Below are positions 17,488-25,767 of a stretch of DNA of 64,000 nt, piece after piece. The position numbers were made by a program, and so were the translations under genes. The stretch covers positions 7,579,501-7,643,500 of the forward strand of contig NZ_CP063849.1 in assembly GCF_015277775.1 (NCBI RefSeq), read 5' to 3'. Numbering within the stretch: the stretch's first letter is position 1; each line of letters starts with the position of its first letter. Below the pieces are notes generated by a model that saw only the letters and a program-made list of their open reading frames with translations, was not told the origin of the DNA and made no database searches. Source of the DNA: Paludibaculum fermentans (lineage in GTDB: Bacteria > Acidobacteriota > Terriglobia > Bryobacterales > Bryobacteraceae).

Positions 17488-17920
17488 ACATGCGCTGATG
17501 GATCTCATAGCGCGATTCGTGGATGAACTCCAGAATCTCCAGCAGCTCCTCGAAGATCGCTTCGTTGTTCTGGCGCAACTGTTCCGGAGCCCGGAACAGC
17601 ACCACCCACCCCATGTGCGAGTCGTTCGGCAGGCGCAGCAGATTCTGTCGCAGCGCTGACAGATCGGCGCTCAGCAAGGCAGGCGCCGGCGCGGCCGATG
17701 CGAATCGTTCCAGTAGCGAGGCCGCATCCGTGACCGGCGTGGTTCCATCGAGATTCAGCACCGAATAACCGGCGCGATGCAGAGCCGCGGGGAGGCTAGC
17801 CCAGAGACTGTCCGGGATACTTGGGTCCAGCCACACCACTGGCGTGCCTGGATCCTCCACCCGCAAGAGTATCTGACCGAGGGATAAACTCATGGCGGAG
17901 CGCTTATAGTCTTCCAGCAT
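17465..17920 (-). CDS. Hypothetical protein, about 151 residues
   Basis: Small soluble protein of unknown function. 'VVWLDPSIPDSLWASLPAAL' lies early, and the C-terminal half is rich in acidic helix ('EAIFEELLEILEFIHESRYE'). Start candidates are ATG at 17920 and ATG at 17893 (MSLSLGQILL); neither has a strong ribosome site. It is divergent from the isomerase gene and convergent, by 23 nt overlap, with the metallophosphoesterase. Confidence 0.6.
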   Translation of the reverse strand: MLEDYKRSAMSLSLGQILLRVEDPGTPVVWLDPSIPDSLWASLPAALHRAGYSVLNLDGTTPVTDAASLLERFASAAPAPALLSADLSALRQNLLRLPNDSHMGWVVLFRAPEQLRQNNEAIFEELLEILEFIHESRYEIHQRMFKLIVRD

Positions 17921-17965
17921 ATGCGATAGACTTTCCCGACAGGAACACACTTTGGAGGAAATTCC

Positions 17966-18886
17966 ATGACCCGGCGCGAAATGTTGGCGGCCACCACCGC
18001 CCTGGTGCCCGCGGCAATGGCATCCGGCCGCACCCGGATGACCATCCACCTGGACTGCGGCTCGATCGGCGTAAAGGCCTCACAGCCCGAGGCTTTGGCC
18101 TATGCCGCCCGCTTCGGTTTTGAATCCGTCACCGCCGATTCAGCCTGGCTCGCCGCCCAGGACGAGAGCGCCCTCAAGCGCTTCCTCGACGACATGAAGG
18201 CGAAGAAGATTGTGTGGGCCAACGCCGGCCTGCCCGTCGAATTTCGCAAAACGGACGAGGAGTTCGCCAAAGGGTTGAAGGACTTGCCCGTACGCAGCGC
18301 CGCCCTGCGCAAGGCAGGCGTCACGCGTGTCAGCACCTGGCTCTCCCCCAACAGCGACACCCTCACCTATCGCGAGAATTTCGACATCCACGCGCGCCGC
18401 CTGAAGGAGTGCGCCCGCATCCTCAAGGGGGACGGCCTGCGCCTGGGCCTCGAGTACGTCGGCCCGAAAACACTTTGGACCGCGCGCCGCTACGCCTTCG
18501 TTCACACCATGAAGGAGATGAAGGAACTCATCGCCGCCACCGGCGAACCTAACATCGGCTTCCTCATGGATAGCTGGCACTGGTACACCGCCGGAGACAC
18601 AGTGGCCGATATCCACTCCCTGGCCAACAAGGACGTCATCTCCGTCGACCTCAACGACGCCCCGGCCGGAGTGCCCGTCGACCAGCAGGTGGACAGCAAG
18701 CGCGAAATCCCCTGCGCCACCGGTGTCATCGCCGTGGCCGACTTCCTCAACGCCCTGAACAAAATCGGCTGCGACGCGCCCGTGCGCTGCGAGCCCTTCA
18801 ACGCCGCCCTGCGCGCCATGCCGCCGGATGAGGCCCTGCAGACCACCGTCAACGCCATGAAGAAGGCCTTCTCCCTGATTACGTAG
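17966..18886 (+). CDS. Sugar phosphate isomerase/epimerase-like TIM-barrel protein
   Basis: 306 residues of the AP-endonuclease-2/xylose-isomerase-like barrel. It starts with a twin-arginine-type leader ('MTRREMLAATTALVPAAMAS'), so it is probably exported folded. Barrel motifs include 'GLEYVGPKTLWTARRYAFVH' and the metal-site strand 'IGFLMDSWHWYTAGDTVADI' (about residue 195). Such proteins convert keto-sugars or inositols; the substrate cannot be assigned. A GGAGGAA ribosome site precedes the ATG. The symporter downstream may import its substrate. Confidence 0.85.
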   Translation: MTRREMLAATTALVPAAMASGRTRMTIHLDCGSIGVKASQPEALAYAARFGFESVTADSAWLAAQDESALKRFLDDMKAKKIVWANAGLPVEFRKTDEEFAKGLKDLPVRSAALRKAGVTRVSTWLSPNSDTLTYRENFDIHARRLKECARILKGDGLRLGLEYVGPKTLWTARRYAFVHTMKEMKELIAATGEPNIGFLMDSWHWYTAGDTVADIHSLANKDVISVDLNDAPAGVPVDQQVDSKREIPCATGVIAVADFLNALNKIGCDAPVRCEPFNAALRAMPPDEALQTTVNAMKKAFSLIT

Positions 18887-18917
18887 GGGTTGGGCGCGGA
18901 CCAACCGGATGATCGCA

Positions 18918-18947
18918 TTGGCTTTTACCCCGCCCATGCGCTATTCT
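18918..18947 (+). promoter_or_regulatory. Possible sigma-70 promoter of the symporter gene
   Basis: TTGGCT (18918-18923) and TATTCT (18942-18947) are 18 bp apart, followed by an AGGGAG ribosome site and the ATG at 18968. It is a weak match, but it is the only one in the gap. Confidence 0.3.
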
Positions 18948-18967
18948 CAGCCGTTCAGGGAGTTCTT

Positions 18968-20770
18968 ATGATTCTAGGTCCTCTGGATTGGGTGATTGCC
19001 CTTGCGTCGATCCTGATTTGCTTCGTTCCGGCACTCTTTTTTGGCAAGCGATCGGGCAAGAGTACAGCGGAGTTCTTTGCCTCGGGCCGCTCCGTTCCCT
19101 GGTGGCTGGCCGGCCTTTCCATGGTCGCCACCACCTTCTCCTCCGACACCCCCAACCTGGTTGCTAACTTCGTTCGAACCCAGGGCGTGGCCGGAAACTG
19201 GCAATGGTGGGCGTTCACGCTCACCGGCGTCTCCACTGTTTTCTTCTACGCCCGCCTGTGGCGCCGCTCCGGCGTGTTGACGGATCTGGAATTCTACGAG
19301 GTCCGCTACTCCGGCAAGGCGGCTTCGGCCGTGCGCGGCTTCCGCGCCGTCTACCTCGGCCTGTTCTTCAACTGCATCATCATGGCTTCGGTGAACCTGG
19401 CGGCCTGTAAGATCGCCAGTGTCCTGTTCGGCATGAGCCGCTGGCAGACGCTGCTCGCCGTCGGCCTGCTGAATGTGGTCTTCGCCGCCCACTCCGGCCT
19501 GTGGGGCGTGCTGGTCATCGACATGATCCAGTTCTTCATCAAGATGACGGCCGTCATCGCCGCGGCGTACTTCGCCCTCAAGCTGCCGCAAGTCGGCGGC
19601 ATGGCTGGCCTGGTGGAGAAGCTCTCCCACAAGGTCGGGCCCGGCGGCCTCAACTACCTGAACGTCCTGCCCGACTTCACCAGTAGTTGGGATCTGGCCC
19701 TGGCGGTGTTCATCATCCCCCTCACCGTGCAATGGTGGGCGGTCTGGTACCCTGGCGCCGAACCCGGCGGCGGCAGCTACATCGCCCAGCGCATGCTGGC
19801 CTCGAAGTCGGAGAAGGACGCGCTCGGCAGTTCACTCTTCTTCAACCTGGCCCACTACATCCTGCGCCCCTGGCCCTGGATCATCGTTGGCTTGGCCTCG
19901 CTGATCATCTACCCCGAACTCTCCGACATCCAGAAAGCCTTCCCGCACGTCGATCCATCGCTGGTCGGCCACGACATCGCCTATCCGGCCATGCTCAAGT
20001 TCCTGCCCACCGGCTTCATCGGCCTGATGGTGGGCGGCCTGGTGGCGGCCAACTCCTCGACGATCCTGACGCACCTCAACTGGGGCGCGTCTTACCTGGT
20101 CCACGACTTCTACCGCCGCTTCCTGAAGCCCGGCGAAACGGAAAAGCATTACGTGAAAGCCGGCCGCTGGGCGACAATCCTGCTCTTCGTCGTCTCCTCG
20201 GCCATGGTGTTCGTGCTGCAGACGGCGCAGGACAACTTCAACATCATGTTGCAGGTGGGCGCCGGTACGGGCCTGCTCTACCTGTTGCGCTGGTTCTGGT
20301 GGCGCATCACGGCATGGTGCGAAATCGTCGCCATGATCAGTTCCTTTGGAGCCTCCATCGCGTTCCTGATCCTGCACAAGAACGGCATCGTCCTGGGCAC
20401 CTACAAGGAACTGCTGCTCACCATCGGCTTCACGACGCTCTGCTGGGTCATCACGGCCCTCTTCGGACCCCAGACCGACCACGACAAGCTGATCAGCTTC
20501 TACCGCCTGGTGCACCCCATCGGGCCCGGCTGGACCACCATCCGCCGGGAAGCCGGTGTGGACCCGACCGAAGCCGCCGCCTACGCTCGCCAGGACAACA
20601 TCCCGTTGGCCATGGTGGGTTGGGTCACCGGCGTCTCCGTGATCTGGTCCGGCCTGTTCCTGGTCGGCAACTTCCTGTATGGCCGCATGGACTACGTCAT
20701 GATGTTGACGGCGACCCTGGCGGTCAGCGGCACCATCCTGATCCTCGTGATCCGCCGGTTGTGGGAATAG
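18968..20770 (+). CDS. Sodium:solute symporter (SSS family)
   Basis: 600-residue inner-membrane transporter with 13-14 hydrophobic segments. Family features are the N-terminal 'STAEFFASGRSVPWWLAGLS' and 'STTFSSDTP'-like second helix (TTFSSDTP at about residue 60), where the conserved serines bind Na+. The ATG at 18968 is preceded by AGGGAG; the longer frame from 18890 has no support. SSS proteins take up sugars, carboxylates or amino acids with Na+. The adjacent sugar isomerase suggests a sugar or polyol, as an inference only. Confidence 0.9.
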   Translation: MILGPLDWVIALASILICFVPALFFGKRSGKSTAEFFASGRSVPWWLAGLSMVATTFSSDTPNLVANFVRTQGVAGNWQWWAFTLTGVSTVFFYARLWRRSGVLTDLEFYEVRYSGKAASAVRGFRAVYLGLFFNCIIMASVNLAACKIASVLFGMSRWQTLLAVGLLNVVFAAHSGLWGVLVIDMIQFFIKMTAVIAAAYFALKLPQVGGMAGLVEKLSHKVGPGGLNYLNVLPDFTSSWDLALAVFIIPLTVQWWAVWYPGAEPGGGSYIAQRMLASKSEKDALGSSLFFNLAHYILRPWPWIIVGLASLIIYPELSDIQKAFPHVDPSLVGHDIAYPAMLKFLPTGFIGLMVGGLVAANSSTILTHLNWGASYLVHDFYRRFLKPGETEKHYVKAGRWATILLFVVSSAMVFVLQTAQDNFNIMLQVGAGTGLLYLLRWFWWRITAWCEIVAMISSFGASIAFLILHKNGIVLGTYKELLLTIGFTTLCWVITALFGPQTDHDKLISFYRLVHPIGPGWTTIRREAGVDPTEAAAYARQDNIPLAMVGWVTGVSVIWSGLFLVGNFLYGRMDYVMMLTATLAVSGTILILVIRRLWE

Positions 20771-20784
20771 CTCCCTCTTTGCTC

Positions 20785-21669
20785 CTACCGCTGCTGAACC
20801 GGCGGCGCCGGGCATCCTGACGGGTGCTCCGGCGCTGTTGTGCACTCTCTGAGAAGTCTTGCCAAAATCTGCTCTCGCCGGGCGGTATCTTTGATCCGCA
20901 CAGCCTGCCCGTAAGTTAGCGACCAAGCATGATTATGGGACGAGCCCTTCGTACGGTCCAGAATGTCGAGCATTGCCTGAATGGCGTCGGGTGTGTCGAA
21001 TTTGGCCAGCGACACCATGGCGAAGTCGTTCGGGGACTGGCTGGACTTCACGCCTTCCAGGATAAACGGCACGGCGACCGGATCATGGAACGCACACAGT
21101 CGGCCGAGAAGTATCGCCCTTTCGGATTCATCACGCGCGTCCTTCAGATCTCGGACAAGCTGCCGGCATCGTTCGGTTAGCTTCTGCTCGTTACGAGGTT
21201 CAACGAGCAGGGAGAGCGAGCCCTCGGAGCCGCTCGGGAGATGACGGATGGTGAGAATGTACCGGCCCGGCTCGCGGAACGGAGTTCGCTCGTCCAGGAT
21301 GAGCTGCAGCCGGGCGGTGCCTCGGCCCAGCACGGGAAATGGAAAACTCGCAGTGTCGCCAGAAGGTGGGTGGTATGGGTATTCCACCGGCTTCCCGTCA
21401 GGGCTAGCGACAGTCCAGACGAAGTTGCCAACTCCGTTATCACCGGTTTCCAGATCCAAGTCGTTGGCGCCAAGGTTCTCGAATCGCACGATGACATCCA
21501 CCGGTTCACCGACTGAGATTTCGGCTCGTCCCAGCGTGTAGGAAATGCGCGCCCTTCCTGGCATCGCCGTCTCCTGCGCAAGAAGAACCATGGCCGGCAG
21601 GAGAACAAATCCGGCGACGCCAATCAAACGAAGCGGCAAGCCGATCCAGGAATAGTTATGGAAGGTCAT
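20785..21669 (-). CDS. Secreted/membrane-anchored hypothetical protein with repeat-type C terminus
   Basis: 294 residues. A hydrophobic N-terminal segment ('RLIGVAGFVLLPAMVLLAQ') serves as signal or anchor. A beta-rich domain follows ('GEPVDVIVRFENLGANDLDL', 'REPGRYILTIRHLPSG'), resembling the immunoglobulin-like folds seen in secreted acidobacterial proteins. The C-terminal half is helical and HEAT-like ('AMVSLAKFDTPDAIQAMLDI'). The ATG at 21669 overlaps the end of the upstream gene by 14 nt, so translation is likely coupled. Function unknown. Confidence 0.7.
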   Translation of the reverse strand: MTFHNYSWIGLPLRLIGVAGFVLLPAMVLLAQETAMPGRARISYTLGRAEISVGEPVDVIVRFENLGANDLDLETGDNGVGNFVWTVASPDGKPVEYPYHPPSGDTASFPFPVLGRGTARLQLILDERTPFREPGRYILTIRHLPSGSEGSLSLLVEPRNEQKLTERCRQLVRDLKDARDESERAILLGRLCAFHDPVAVPFILEGVKSSQSPNDFAMVSLAKFDTPDAIQAMLDILDRTKGSSHNHAWSLTYGQAVRIKDTARREQILARLLRECTTAPEHPSGCPAPPVQQR

Positions 21670-22801
21670 AGGTATTGGATACTCCGCTTTTCTCAATTTT
21701 GTACTGCCAGCGACCGCTTTCGTTCGTGATAGAGCGAACGATCTGGATGTCGCGGAACCCACCTATAACGGTCCAGTCCGTATTTGATCCACACGTACAC
21801 CTGAACTCGTAGTCTTGTGATGCCACGAATGAATTCGTACTATATGGCTTAGCAAACTGCATTGTTGAACTTAACTTGTGCTGGTCCTCCATAAAACCGT
21901 ATGAGGCAGGCCTCCCGTCGTTAGGTGGGTATATCGTGGGGTTTATGAAGCCAGCATCAGTCGGCCACGGTGGGCTGGGAGGGTAATAGACTGATCCGCT
22001 TGGGTAACGCACTACTTCGCGGATTGAGCATCTGTTCAGATCCGCGAGATTCCCTGTTGGCGAGACCCATTCATACCTGAAGTATAGCCATCCCTGAGGT
22101 GCCGGCGTTCCAACTGTCTGATGGAAACCAGTTGGTTCGATGCAACTTGCCGTAAATGTCGCTGAATTGCTGGTTAGGTTGTTGGTGACGGTCACGTTGT
22201 GTGCCCCCATTGACATGTTACTACTGTCAAAGCTGACGTTGATTGAAGTGCTCGACGCGCTAGCGACATTGATGCTTGAGGCCCCGTCGATGTTCACCGT
22301 GGGGCTGGTGCCGAAGGCGAGTCCTGATATCACCATTTGAACACCAGATCGCTGCGATGCATTGCTTGGCGTCACTGTAGAGATAATCGGAGCCACCGCC
22401 AGGTCTTTCTGCTCGGTGGTTGGCAGATAGAGATATGGTGGGTAGACGCTGTCATCCTGTACCTTCCAGAAATTGCTTGTTGCATATGTTCCGGTAGCGT
22501 CGAGAATTGGTAGCTGGACAGTCGCTTGGGCGAGTCCAGGTATGTAGTCCCCTGGGCTTTCCTCTCTTGCCGGCGGTCCGCCAGATGGCCTAGTTAGATC
22601 AACATATGTGTAGAACGAGCAAGGATTATATCCGCCGATGGTGGATGTTGCGATAACCTTCAGTTTGTCAGATGATCTCTCAATTGTTAGCGTCTTATTG
22701 TAAGTATAGCCGGCGCATGTGGTTTCAGTTGGAGGAGAAGCTGAGAGTTGCAGAAGTATCGCTGTGGAAATAATTAGTGGGAGAATAGTCCGTTGCGACA
22801 T
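21656..22801 (-). CDS. Secreted hypothetical protein with IPT/TIG domain
   Basis: 381 residues with a signal peptide ending near 'LLQLSASPP'. Residues about 135-215 read as an IPT/TIG immunoglobulin-like domain: 'APIISTVTPSNASQRSGVQM', 'ISGLAFGTSPTVNIDG', 'MGAHNVTVTNN'. The C-terminal part is Tyr/Pro rich with Cys in 'EFRCTCGSN'. The base composition is clearly A+T richer than the neighbours, and codon choice is less biased, which suggests recent acquisition or weak selection. It is coupled with the downstream gene by overlap. No known function. Confidence 0.7.
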   Translation of the reverse strand: MSQRTILPLIISTAILLQLSASPPTETTCAGYTYNKTLTIERSSDKLKVIATSTIGGYNPCSFYTYVDLTRPSGGPPAREESPGDYIPGLAQATVQLPILDATGTYATSNFWKVQDDSVYPPYLYLPTTEQKDLAVAPIISTVTPSNASQRSGVQMVISGLAFGTSPTVNIDGASSINVASASSTSINVSFDSSNMSMGAHNVTVTNNLTSNSATFTASCIEPTGFHQTVGTPAPQGWLYFRYEWVSPTGNLADLNRCSIREVVRYPSGSVYYPPSPPWPTDAGFINPTIYPPNDGRPASYGFMEDQHKLSSTMQFAKPYSTNSFVASQDYEFRCTCGSNTDWTVIGGFRDIQIVRSITNESGRWQYKIEKSGVSNTYDLP

Positions 22802-23009
22802 TTCTATCTACTCTCTTCTATTGTCCCGGGACGACCACCATATTAGGCTTAATTTTGGTGTCTACGAAACTCCTCAGCCGTGCGCTTCCCGCCTGTCCAA
22901 GGCCCCGCTCAAGCGCGGCCCTTGTCTTTTCGAGGCCTGTCCACCCTTCGGCGAAAAGAGCGTCAAATTGAACGAATACGGACTGTGGGAGGGGCCGGGA
23001 AAGATTTTT

Positions 23010-23310
23010 CTATTTGATTGTCTTCACGCGCAGCATGATCGAGTCGTATGAGCTACGAAATTCATTCGAGGCACTAACTATCAAACCTGCCTCGACGGAG
23101 CCTAGCCCGCCATCCTGCAAACGAAAGAGACGGTCGTTCTTGGGGACGGTCGAACGGTCTGACATAGTGAGAAAAAGAACCATATACGCCTCTCGATCAG
23201 GCACGAGATCCGGGTGTTCAGAGCCGTTGATCTCGGTTTTAGTGCTTGAATTGGTCTGTGCGTGCGTTGGTAGTAGCGCCGTCGAAACAAACAGCGCAAA
23301 AAAAATTCAT
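23010..23310 (-). pseudogene. Small secreted protein gene with a frameshift in a T8 run after codon 2
   Basis: On the minus strand an ATG (23310) with an AAGG ribosome site is followed by AA and eight T's (A8 on plus, 23298-23305). Read as is, translation stops after about 23 codons. With one T fewer it reads MNFFALFVSTALLPTHAQ (a clean signal peptide) and runs 99 codons to the stop at 23010, through 'HPDLVPDREAYMVLFLTMSD' and 'NEFRSSYDSIMLRVKTIK'. This may be a sequencing error, a real frameshift, phase variation or transcriptional slippage. It lies upstream of the two secreted hypothetical genes on the same strand. Confidence 0.5.
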
Positions 23311-23849
23311 GTAGAACCTTGCTGCCGCACCTTGTCCTAGTTTCAGCATAGATTATGTTCTTTCAAGAGACTGATTGCTTCGCACCTCTGGTCTGCGACG
23401 GGCTCAGTATGCGCAAGAATAAACCACTTGTCAAGCGATTTCTTGCGGTATGCGCACTTACATGATTGAATGGCGGAGCTAATTTACGGGGAATTGCAAT
23501 GATGAGTGGATCAATATATATCAGTCTTGATCGTGAGGGTTGCTGCCGTCCGAGCACATCACGCCAGGGCTCGGTTTTTCTGCGGAATCCCGATTTTGGG
23601 CCGCTTGGAATTGACTGGCTGTTGGCGGACTTAGCACGCAGGAGTTCTCCGCGCGCATCCAGTCGCGGCACAGATTCACTTGGCACCACCATAGACTTAT
23701 CCCGTTCACGTGAAAAAAGAGTGGCTGTGGTCCAGGAAGAAACTCCATGTTTTGCATTCGCACTTGCGAGCCACGAGGGCCCATTCTGGGCGGCTCGAAG
23801 GATAGATCCGATCCACGGTTCCGGATTGGGCATACTAGGCACTAGGCCA
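23311..23849. other. 540-bp stretch with no convincing gene
   Basis: Frames are open on both strands (the plus frame from 23466 joins the lactonase frame; a minus frame spans 23363-23899), but neither gives recognisable protein or a start with a ribosome site. Composition is mixed, with A+T-rich stretches around 23340 and 23500. A perfect inverted repeat ends the region (separate entry). It probably carries promoters for the flanking divergent genes and perhaps decayed sequence. Confidence 0.5.
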
Positions 23850-23861
23850 ATGCCCAATCCG
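23822..23861. repeat. Perfect 12-bp inverted repeat enclosing the lactonase start codon
   Basis: CGGATTGGGCAT (23822-23833) and ATGCCCAATCCG (23850-23861) are exact reverse complements, separated by 16 nt that hold a tandem ACTAGGC repeat. The ATG of the right arm is the proposed start of the lactonase gene. In mRNA this hairpin would bury the start codon. Confidence 0.75.
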
Positions 23862-25055
23862 AATCTCTCTCCCTCGCGGCGTAGCTTTCTCCAGCTCACG
23901 GCAACCCTGGCGAGCGTTTCCGCCCAGACGCCGAAATCGAATCTGCTCTATGTCGGGACTTACAACCAGGCCGACGGGCCGGAAGGAAGTCACGGCAACG
24001 GCAAGGGGATCCATCTCTTCCAGATGGATCCGGCCACCGGCGCCCTCACCGTGCGCGACGTCCTCACCAGCGTCCCCAACCCTTCCTCGCTGGCGCTGCA
24101 CCCGGACGGCAAGCACCTCTACTCGGCCAACGAGGTCGCGACCTCGAAGGAAGAGAAGGGCTCCGGGTCGGTCAGCGCGATGTCCATCGATCGGGCCACC
24201 GGTCATCTCACCGTTCTCAATACAGTCAGCTCGCGCGGCGCCGGACCCTGCCACCTCAGCGTGCACCCTTCCGGCAAGTTTGTCTTCGTGGCGAACTACC
24301 ATGGCGGCACCGTGGCCGTCCTTCCAGTTCAGGCCAATGGGTCACTCGGCGCAGCGACCGACGTCAAAGAAGGGCAGGGCCAGCTTGGGCATCTGCCGGC
24401 CGCCAGCGCGCCTCCTGGCAGCTTTGCCATCAGTGGGCACGATCGCACGCACGGCCACATGATCCAATCGGATCCGTCTGGCAAGTTCATTGTCTCGACC
24501 GATCTGGGCCTCGACCGGATCTGTGTCTGGACGCTCAATGGCGGGAAGCTCGTGCCCGCCGCGACACCCTACTTCCAGGCACCCTCCGGCGACGGGCCGC
24601 GCCACTTCGCCTGGCATCCCAAGGGCAAGTGGTTCTACAGCATCCAGGAAGAGGCCTCGACCCTGATCGCCTTCGACTACGATCCGGCGACGGGCAAGCT
24701 CGCGGCGAAACAGACCCTCAGCTCGCTGCCCAAGGGCTTTGCCGGGACCAACTACACGTCGGAGGTTGCGGTCTCAGCGGATGGCCGTTTCCTCTATGCC
24801 GCCAATCGTTTGCACGATTCCATCGCCGTGTTCGGCATCGGTGCGAACGGGACGCTCTCGTGGGTGGGCGAGGAGTGGACGCGCGGCGACTATCCGCGCA
24901 GCTTCACGCTCGATCCCAGCGGCCGGTTCCTGTATGTCTGCAACCAGCGCGGCGACGCAGTGACGTGCTTTAAGATCAACGCGCAGACCGGGTTGCCGGC
25001 GTTTACGGGACAGTACACACCCGTGGGGACGCCGTCGATCATTACGTTCCTATAG
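23850..25055 (+). CDS. Lactonase family protein (7-bladed beta-propeller, Pgl type), twin-arginine exported
   Basis: 401 residues. The leader 'SPSRRSFLQLTATLASVSAQ' is twin-arginine-like. The rest is a seven-bladed propeller of the 6-phosphogluconolactonase/carboxy-muconate cyclase family: 'LLYVGTYN', 'LALHPDGKHLYSANEV', 'CHLSVHPSGKFVFVANYHGG', 'ALDPSG'-type repeats (here 'TLDPSGRFLYVCNQRGD'). An exported member is unlikely to serve the pentose phosphate pathway and may act on other lactones. The start is taken from the leader; no ribosome site is visible, and the ATG lies in a hairpin. Confidence 0.85.
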   Translation: MPNPNLSPSRRSFLQLTATLASVSAQTPKSNLLYVGTYNQADGPEGSHGNGKGIHLFQMDPATGALTVRDVLTSVPNPSSLALHPDGKHLYSANEVATSKEEKGSGSVSAMSIDRATGHLTVLNTVSSRGAGPCHLSVHPSGKFVFVANYHGGTVAVLPVQANGSLGAATDVKEGQGQLGHLPAASAPPGSFAISGHDRTHGHMIQSDPSGKFIVSTDLGLDRICVWTLNGGKLVPAATPYFQAPSGDGPRHFAWHPKGKWFYSIQEEASTLIAFDYDPATGKLAAKQTLSSLPKGFAGTNYTSEVAVSADGRFLYAANRLHDSIAVFGIGANGTLSWVGEEWTRGDYPRSFTLDPSGRFLYVCNQRGDAVTCFKINAQTGLPAFTGQYTPVGTPSIITFL

Positions 25056-25757
25056 AGTTTCAGCAGCGGCCAGGTCTTCCGGCCGTCCAACATCGCGCCA
25101 GGCGCCTTCGATCGCCGAGATCCGCACTTCGCGGCCCTCGTCGAGCATCATCGTGAAGATGGACGTCAGTTCATACTCGCCGCGCGGGGACTTCTCGAGA
25201 CGGTCCAGGTAGGGGAAGACCTGAGGACTCATGGAGTACAGGCCCGCGCTGTTCCACCTGGTTGTGGACGTGCCCTGGGGAGGCTTCTCCACGACCCGCG
25301 TGACCACGCCCTGCTCTTCGTAGACTGCCGCCCCCTGCCAGGGGTCGTCGACGTCCTTCACGCCCATCACGGCCAACGTGGCCGGATGGTCCGTCAACGT
25401 ATTCGCGCACAGCGTATAGGCCGGAGGCGGGCAGAGGATGTCGGCGAAGGTCAGCAGGAACGGATCCTGCGCGGCAAAATCGCGGGCCAGGCGCGTGGCC
25501 GAGCCGGTGCCGTCCAATGACTCCTGCACCCGGAAATCGATGGGCAGGCGCCACTGCCCGAAGTACTCCTCGACCATCTCGCGGCGGTAGCCGGTGACGA
25601 CCAGGAACCGCTCGACGCCGACGGAGGCGAGTCCGTCCAGGACGTGTTCCAGCATGGGACGCCCGCGCACGGGCAGCATGGCCTTGGGCGTGTCGACCGT
25701 GTATTCACCCATCCGGGTACCGCGGCCCGCGGCGAGGATCACCGCTTTTCGAATCAT
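25050..25757 (-). CDS. Nucleotidyltransferase family protein (sugar-1-phosphate nucleotidylyltransferase type)
   Basis: 235 residues with the nucleotide-binding start 'KAVILAAGRGTRMGEYT' and the 'PKAMLPVRGRPMLEHVLDGL' motif. 'LTFADILCP' in place of the GDxL metal motif and 'RWNSAGLYSMSPQVF' complete the fold. The enzyme would join a sugar-1-phosphate to an NTP. The ATG at 25757 has a TAGGAG ribosome site, 10 nt after the galactokinase stop. Together with the galactokinase-like gene this forms a salvage pair: sugar to sugar-1-P to NDP-sugar. Its end overlaps the convergent lactonase stop by 6 nt. Confidence 0.85.
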   Translation of the reverse strand: MIRKAVILAAGRGTRMGEYTVDTPKAMLPVRGRPMLEHVLDGLASVGVERFLVVTGYRREMVEEYFGQWRLPIDFRVQESLDGTGSATRLARDFAAQDPFLLTFADILCPPPAYTLCANTLTDHPATLAVMGVKDVDDPWQGAAVYEEQGVVTRVVEKPPQGTSTTRWNSAGLYSMSPQVFPYLDRLEKSPRGEYELTSIFTMMLDEGREVRISAIEGAWRDVGRPEDLAAAETL

Positions 25758-25767
25758 GTTCAAACTC

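Noticed and set aside
23363-23899. 178-residue minus-strand frame
   Set aside because: No ribosome site, no recognisable motif, overlaps the start of the lactonase gene; treated as noncoding.
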